Below are positions 5,945 to 8,838 of a DNA stretch of 8,838 nt, one piece after another. The notes beneath the pieces are model-generated. The model ran no database searches. It was not told where the DNA came from and worked only from the letters and a program-made list of their open reading frames with translations. A program made the position numbers and the translations under genes. Each line of letters opens with the position of its first letter. Within the stretch, counting starts at the first letter, position 1. This DNA is from Candidatus Limivicinus faecipullorum. Its GTDB lineage: Bacteria; Bacillota; Clostridia; Oscillospirales; Oscillospiraceae. The stretch lies in the NCBI GenBank assembly GCA_018711755.1, contig DVHY01000114.1, positions 1 to 8,838 on the forward strand, in the 5' to 3' direction.

Positions 5945-6868
5945 TTAGGGGAAGCCCCGTTCAGACCTGTACTGAACGGGGCTTTTGTAACCCAAGGCGG
6001 CAGCAGGTCGATCGGAATTGAAGAAGCGGACATAGTTATCCAAGAGAGCAGGGACATTATTGGCATGAGCCAGATCAAAGTCGAGATAGAGCTCTTCTTT
6101 GATCCAGCCGTTAAGGGCTTCCATAATTGGGTTATCTGTGGGAGTTCCCCCTCGCGACATAGAGCGAAGTATGTTATAATTATGATGGGCCTGGCAAAAA
6201 GCCTGTGAAGAGTAGACAGCTCCCTGGTCGGTGTGTAAGACTACCTGGGACGTCTGCTCTTCTCTTTTGTCTATTTGCTTTTTCAATTCTTCAAGGCAAT
6301 GATAGTAGGGCCTGTTGCTTCCCGCTTGAGATGTAACGCTGTGCGCAAGGATCTCGTTGTTGAAGGTATCCAGCAGGATGGTCCACTCCCAATAAGTGTT
6401 CCCAACTTTGAACATGGTCATATCGGAAACGACAATCTGAAGCGGCTGGGTCGCGTTCCAGCGTCCTTTGACCTCATTGGCAAAGAGGATGCTTTCCTCA
6501 CCAGGACGCTGATAGCGGCGTTTTCTGGCTTTTGAGTGGATTCCTGCGGCTTTACAGCACTTGTGAGCCAAGTTGTGAGAAAATACCCATCCCGTTTCTG
6601 AAAACACATCCAACGCCAGGCGATGGTACCCATGCGAAGGATGTTTTTCGTGAGCGGTTCGCAGCAGCGCTGTCAGAATGTTCCGATTCTGCTCATAGCG
6701 GTTGAGCGTCCCTTTTCGCTGCCGCCACTTGTAATAGCCGGAGCGATTTACACCCATGAGCCTGCACAGAAAATCTACGGGATACTTCCCCCTCATTTCT
6801 TCGATAACTTCGTAGTCTCTCCTTTGCCAGTAACGTATTCCTTGTTTGCACCAACTCCTTCCACCCAA
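5945..6868 (-). CDS. IS3-family transposase OrfB (DDE catalytic part)
   Basis: This is the catalytic half of the transposase, 307 codons in the frame shown. An HTH_21-like segment (VDFLCRLMGVNRSGYYKW, 31-48) precedes an rve-type integrase core with the DDE triad Asp149 (VVSDMTMF), Asp214 (HTDQGAVY) and Glu250 (NPIMEALNG). The last two are separated by 35 residues, the D-D35-E spacing of this class. The start given is a TTG with no independent support. The protein is more likely made as an OrfA-OrfB fusion of about 407 residues through a -1 frameshift at 6874-6880. A separate OrfB could also start at the ATG of residue 25. The last codons overlap a perfect 13-bp inverted repeat (5952-5984). 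No truncation or internal stop is seen. Confidence 0.9.
   Translation of the reverse strand: MGGRSWCKQGIRYWQRRDYEVIEEMRGKYPVDFLCRLMGVNRSGYYKWRQRKGTLNRYEQNRNILTALLRTAHEKHPSHGYHRLALDVFSETGWVFSHNLAHKCCKAAGIHSKARKRRYQRPGEESILFANEVKGRWNATQPLQIVVSDMTMFKVGNTYWEWTILLDTFNNEILAHSVTSQAGSNRPYYHCLEELKKQIDKREEQTSQVVLHTDQGAVYSSQAFCQAHHNYNILRSMSRGGTPTDNPIMEALNGWIKEELYLDFDLAHANNVPALLDNYVRFFNSDRPAAALGYKSPVQYRSERGFP
5952..5984 (+). terminator. Hairpin at the 3' end of orfB, terminator-like on the plus strand
   Basis: AAGCCCCGTTCAG (5952-5964) and CTGAACGGGGCTT (5972-5984) form a perfect 13-bp stem with a 7-base loop. On the plus strand it runs into TTTTG, so it could stop transcription entering the IS from the glycosyltransferase side. 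On the minus strand it is followed by CCCC and is not a terminator. It overlaps the last codons of orfB, which is unusual. Confidence 0.6.
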
Positions 6869-7167
6869 TACCCTTTTTTTAACCGGGCGATCTCCACTTC
6901 CTGCTTGGCAATGATGAGCCGCAGCCGATCCACTTCGCTGAGCGACTTACTGGTATGCAGCGCGGCATACGGGTTTCCGTTCTTTGGCTCCAGCGCTTCC
7001 TCGCCATCTTCCAGATACCGCTTCACCCAAGCGGATACCAGACTATGCCCCACTCCGTATTTCCTCTCAATTTCTTTGATTGAAATATGCTCGTCCAAGT
7101 GCAGCCGTATGAAGCGCAGCTTTTCCTCTTTGCTCCACTTCCGATGTGGCGTCCCCTTTTTTCCCAT
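6793..7167 (-). CDS. IS3-family OrfA (DNA-binding part of the transposase)
   Basis: The 124-residue protein has a helix-turn-helix (about 12-55: WSKEEKLRFIRLHLDEH, then SIKEIERKYGVGHSLVSAWV). A leucine-zipper-like helix near 75-97 (LSEVDRLRLIIAKQEVEIARL) is typical of OrfA multimerisation. It binds the IS ends and, as a fusion with OrfB, makes the transposase. The start ATG at 7167 has AAGGAGG upstream, among A-rich sequence. The lysine codons 97-98 sit in a run of seven A residues where ribosomes can slip into the orfB frame; without slippage translation continues for 26 more residues and ends at 6793. Confidence 0.9.
   Translation of the reverse strand: MGKKGTPHRKWSKEEKLRFIRLHLDEHISIKEIERKYGVGHSLVSAWVKRYLEDGEEALEPKNGNPYAALHTSKSLSEVDRLRLIIAKQEVEIARLKKGYWVEGVGANKEYVTGKGETTKLSKK
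6874..6880 (-). promoter_or_regulatory. Programmed -1 frameshift site of the IS
   Basis: On the minus strand seven A residues are followed by GGG, positioned as A-AAA-AAA relative to the orfA frame (codons 96-98, TTA AAA AAA). A -1 slip there continues as AGG GTA TTG straight into the orfB frame with no stop, giving ...RLKK-RVLGG... This is the slippery-site type known for IS3-family elements. The GGAAGTGGAG sequence a few bases upstream might act as a Shine-Dalgarno-like stimulator. Confidence 0.75.
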
Positions 7168-7208
7168 TTTTTCTGCCTCCTTTTCCTTTTCTTCATTTTA
7201 CCACGAAA

Positions 7209-7244
7209 AAAGTAGACACCCACACTTTTGTGAGTGTCTACTTT
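7209..7244 (-). terminator. Hairpin inside the orfA-side IS end, terminator-like on the minus strand
   Basis: AAAGTAGACAC (7209-7219) and GTGTCTACTTT (7234-7244) are perfectly complementary, with three more pairs after one mismatch and a 6-base loop. The outer arm is the terminal repeat itself and the inner arm is an extra inverted copy of it. On the minus strand the stem runs into TTTTTTCG, so it resembles a terminator protecting orfA from read-through out of the amidohydrolase gene. A -10-like TAAAAT (7195-7200) lies just after it. Confidence 0.7.
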
Positions 7245-7253
7245 CATTTTACA
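7234..7253 (-). repeat. Right terminal inverted repeat of the IS
   Basis: Outer 20 bases on the orfA side, ending in CA at 7252-7253. Seventeen positions match the left end; the three differences are in the outer eight bases. Confidence 0.85.
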
Positions 7254-7259
7254 GGTGCA

Positions 7260-7290
7260 GCCCCCGACAGGGGGCCCGGGCGGGCTTTTT
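7260..7290. terminator. GC hairpin and right arm of a possibly split terminator
   Basis: GCCCCC (7260-7265) and GGGGGC (7270-7275) form a short GC hairpin 33 bases after the amidohydrolase stop codon. On the minus strand it is not followed by T residues, because the IS begins there. On the plus strand a T-tract (7286-7290) follows GGGC. GGGCTTTTT (7282-7290) is the exact complement of AAAAAGCCC at 5881-5889 across the IS, so the original terminator of the amidohydrolase gene may have been disrupted. Confidence 0.45.
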
Positions 7291-7308
7291 GCGGATGACG
7301 GGGAAGCG

Positions 7309-8547
7309 TCACTTGGAGGCCAGCTTGCGCAGGCAGCGGCAGAGGAGCTCGGCGCCCTTGCGCAGATCCTCATAGTCGGTCCACTCCTCGGGCACATGGC
7401 TGCGTCCGCCCTTGCTGGGCACGAAGATCATGGCCACGTCGCAGAGAGAGCCCATGACCATGGCGTCGTGGCCGGCGCCGGAGAGCATCTTCCTGGTGCT
7501 GATGCCCGCCTCTCTGGCCTGCTGCTCCAAAAGCTCCTGGACTTCCGGCTTCATCAGCACCGGCTGGGCGGTGAGCTTTTCCACCATTTCAAAGCTCAGG
7601 CCCTGGTTTTCCGCCTGGCTCTGCTCCAGGGAAGCCCGGACGGCGGCAATGACCTGGTCCACGCTCTCAAGGGTCTTGCTGCGGCAGTCGATGTCGAAGA
7701 GGGTCTCCTTGGCAACGATATTGAAGGCGCCGGGCTGGGTCTCCACCCGGCCGAAGGTGACCACGGTGCCGTCGGCAAGCTCTCTGGCCTTGTCGGTACC
7801 GGCCACGATGGCCCTGGCTGCGGCCAGCATGCTGTCGGCCCTCATGTTCAGGGGGGTGGTGCCGGCGTGGTCGGAGCGGCCGTGGACGTACACGGTGAGG
7901 CACTTGATGCCCACTATGGCCTCCACTACGCCCACATCCACCTTCTCGTTTTCCAGCACGGGGCCCTGCTCGATGTGCAGCTCCAGGAACATGTCTATCT
8001 CGCCCTTTTCCCGCCGGGCCTCATGGACCTTGGCGGGGTCCAGACCGTATTCCCTCATGGCCTGGGCCATGGATACGCCCTGGCTGTCTTTATAGGTCTC
8101 CAGCTCGTTTTCATAGAGCTGGCCGCACATTGCCCGGCTGGCAAAGAGACCGCCGCCGAAGCGGGCGCCCTCCTCCTCCGGCAGGGCCACGAACTCTATG
8201 GGGCGTTCCGGCACGAAGCCCTCCTCGTGGAGAGTGCGGGCGGCCTCCAGGGCGGCCACCACTCCGGCGGCTCCGTCAAAGCGGCCGCCGGTCTTCACCG
8301 TGTCAAAATGGCTACCGGTCATGATGATGGGGGCGGAGGGGTCTCTGCCCTCCATGCGGCCCACCACGGTGCCTACGGCGTCCTCCCGGACGGAGAGCCC
8401 GGCGGCCTTCATCTGGGAGACTATATAGTCCCGGGCCTGGGCGAACTCCTTGGTATAGGTGTAGCGGGTGCAGCCTATGCCCCGGACCTGGGAGTACTGG
8501 GCCAGGGACTCGATGTCTTTCTGTATGCGTTCAACTTTAGTTTCCAA
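7309..8547 (-). CDS. M20-family amidohydrolase (hydantoinase/carbamoylase type)
   Basis: The 412-residue cytoplasmic metallohydrolase belongs to the branch of M20 that includes N-carbamoyl-L-amino acid hydrolases, allantoate amidohydrolase and ureidoglycolate-type enzymes. These split ureido or amide C-N bonds to release ammonia or amino acids. The bimetal ligands are all visible: His80 (GSHFDTV), Asp91 (GGRFDGAAGV), Glu126 (PEEEGARF), His191 (ELHIEQGP) and His384 (RSHVPEEW). The dimerisation domain carries SDHAGTTPLNMRAD (225-238) and the substrate region SGAGHDAM (356-363). Length is normal. The start is TTG at 8547, chosen because AAGGAG (8557-8562) lies 9 bases upstream and the first in-frame ATG would remove 45 conserved residues. 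It has its own promoter. The exact substrate cannot be assigned. Downstream lies the IS, which may have damaged its terminator. Confidence 0.9.
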   Translation of the reverse strand: METKVERIQKDIESLAQYSQVRGIGCTRYTYTKEFAQARDYIVSQMKAAGLSVREDAVGTVVGRMEGRDPSAPIIMTGSHFDTVKTGGRFDGAAGVVAALEAARTLHEEGFVPERPIEFVALPEEEGARFGGGLFASRAMCGQLYENELETYKDSQGVSMAQAMREYGLDPAKVHEARREKGEIDMFLELHIEQGPVLENEKVDVGVVEAIVGIKCLTVYVHGRSDHAGTTPLNMRADSMLAAARAIVAGTDKARELADGTVVTFGRVETQPGAFNIVAKETLFDIDCRSKTLESVDQVIAAVRASLEQSQAENQGLSFEMVEKLTAQPVLMKPEVQELLEQQAREAGISTRKMLSGAGHDAMVMGSLCDVAMIFVPSKGGRSHVPEEWTDYEDLRKGAELLCRCLRKLASK

Positions 8548-8585
8548 TTTTCAATACTCCTTAAAAAATATAGAATACGACTTTG

Positions 8586-8613
8586 ATTCTAACATGCTGC
8601 GCCTGATTGTCAA
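8586..8613 (-). promoter_or_regulatory. Sigma-A promoter of the M20 amidohydrolase
   Basis: On the minus strand a perfect -35 TTGACA (8608-8613) and TAGAAT (8586-8591, five of six consensus) are 16 bases apart. The -35 begins only three bases from the T-tract of the preceding terminator, a very compact arrangement. The leader is about 30 bases. Confidence 0.82.
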
Positions 8614-8616
8614 TAC

Positions 8617-8642
8617 AAAAAGGGGAGACTGAAAGTCTCCCC
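8617..8642 (-). terminator. Terminator of an upstream gene outside the window
   Basis: GGGGAGACT (8622-8630) and AGTCTCCCC (8634-8642) form a perfect 9-bp stem with a 3-base loop. Read on the minus strand it is followed by TTTTTG. No gene in the window ends just before it, so it serves a transcript arriving from beyond 8838 or the repeat module itself. Confidence 0.85.
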
Positions 8643-8838
8643 GCAGCCTGTCGAAAAACCATAAAATAAATGAAAAACAATAGAGCAGCGGGGGAGCGCG
8701 AGGGGGTAAGGCCCGCCTCGCATTTCAATAAGCCGCCACAGAAAAGCCTTGAAAATCAAGGCTTTTCGGGCGCAGCAGCATTTTGCCCTTGGCAAAATGC
8801 TTGGCGGGAGAAGCGCAGTCAAAAAAGTCTGTAAGGAC
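8643..8838. repeat. Hairpin-rich intergenic module (right edge)
   Basis: I see no gene here. Two strong perfect inverted repeats are present: GAAAAGCCTTGA/TCAAGGCTTTTC (8741-8752 with 8756-8767, 3-base loop) and AGCATTTTGCC/GGCAAAATGCT (8777-8787 with 8791-8801, 3-base loop). CAGCCTGTCGAA at 8644-8655 differs by one base from CAGCTTGTCGAA at window position 1-12. Its complement TTTTTCGACAG (8648-8658) is identical to 188-198. This looks like a second member of the repeat family at the left edge, in the opposite orientation relative to the 188-198 copy. The right end may be cut by the window. Confidence 0.55.

Larger units (their letters stand above)
5914..7253 (-). mobile_element. IS3-family insertion sequence, complete (about 1340 bp)
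   Basis: The element carries orfA and orfB on the minus strand, overlapping in different frames, as in IS3-family elements (it looks closest to the IS150-type group). The ends start TG and finish CA, and 17 of the outer 20 bases match between left (5914-5933) and right (7253-7234, complement); both share GAAAGTAGACAC. Directly abutting flanks (ACT, GGT) do not match, but TGCA occurs at 5908-5911 and 7256-7259, exactly two bases outside each end. So the true element may be 5912-7255 with a 4-bp target duplication. Its base composition looks clearly less GC-rich than the neighbouring genes. Both reading frames are intact, so it may still be active. Confidence 0.9.

Noticed and set aside
990..8547. 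A dedicated ureide or creatinine catabolic cluster made of the cysteine hydrolase and the M20 enzyme
   Set aside because: The two genes are in separate transcription units more than 3.5 kb apart, and no hydantoinase, allantoinase or specific permease accompanies them.
7234..8586. Plus-strand open frame (about 450 codons) opposite the amidohydrolase
   Set aside because: It starts inside the IS end and shows only shadow composition; all M20 metal ligands are encoded on the other strand.
8610..8822. Possible 70-residue Cys-rich protein on the minus strand in the right module
   Set aside because: It crosses two hairpins, the terminator and the edge of the amidohydrolase promoter; no credible start signal.

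Overview
The window reads as chromosomal DNA of a high-GC member of the Clostridia, most likely a gut Oscillospiraceae-type bacterium. The reasons are strong AGGAGG-type ribosome binding sites, consensus sigma-A promoters with T-rich intergenic sequence, GC-rich coding sequence that still uses ATA and AGG codons freely, a membrane-anchored XRE regulator, a MelB-like GPH symporter and an IS3-family element. The organism is inferred from these features, not identified. All gene families seen are known ones. I found no phage, CRISPR, defence, reverse-transcriptase or toxin-antitoxin system, and no RNA gene.

Layout. 1-236: a hairpin-packed non-coding module. 237-803 (-): a small XRE-type DNA-binding protein with two membrane helices and its own promoter. 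804-989: its control region, with an unusual inverted plus direct repeat, and the terminator of the next operon. 990-4194 (-): a four-gene operon transcribed in the order VOC/glyoxalase-like protein, cysteine hydrolase (nicotinamidase-like), GPH sugar:cation symporter and PIG-L/LmbE deacetylase, the last two overlapping by ATGA. 4195-4377: a divergent promoter region. 4378-5760 (+): a GT4 glycosyltransferase with a charged helical tail, followed by a terminator. About 5914-7253: a complete IS3-family insertion sequence (orfA/orfB on -, a -1 frameshift site, terminal repeats and hairpins near both ends). 7309-8547 (-): an M20 hydantoinase/carbamoylase-type amidohydrolase starting at TTG, with a strong promoter. 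8617-8838: a terminator for an upstream gene outside the window, then a second hairpin-rich non-coding module sharing a TTTTTCGACAG core with the one at the left edge.

How the genes may work together. The operon couples a symporter for a glycoside-type solute with a Zn-dependent de-N-acetylase, so uptake and intracellular deacetylation of an amino-sugar compound is a reasonable guess. The VOC protein and the cysteine hydrolase do not obviously fit that pathway. The M20 enzyme is a separate transcription unit, probably for nitrogen scavenging from ureido or amide compounds. The points most worth a second look are the two related hairpin modules at the window edges, the IS sitting between the two arms of what looks like a former bidirectional terminator, the transcription-blocking hairpins at both IS ends, and the repeat upstream of the regulator.
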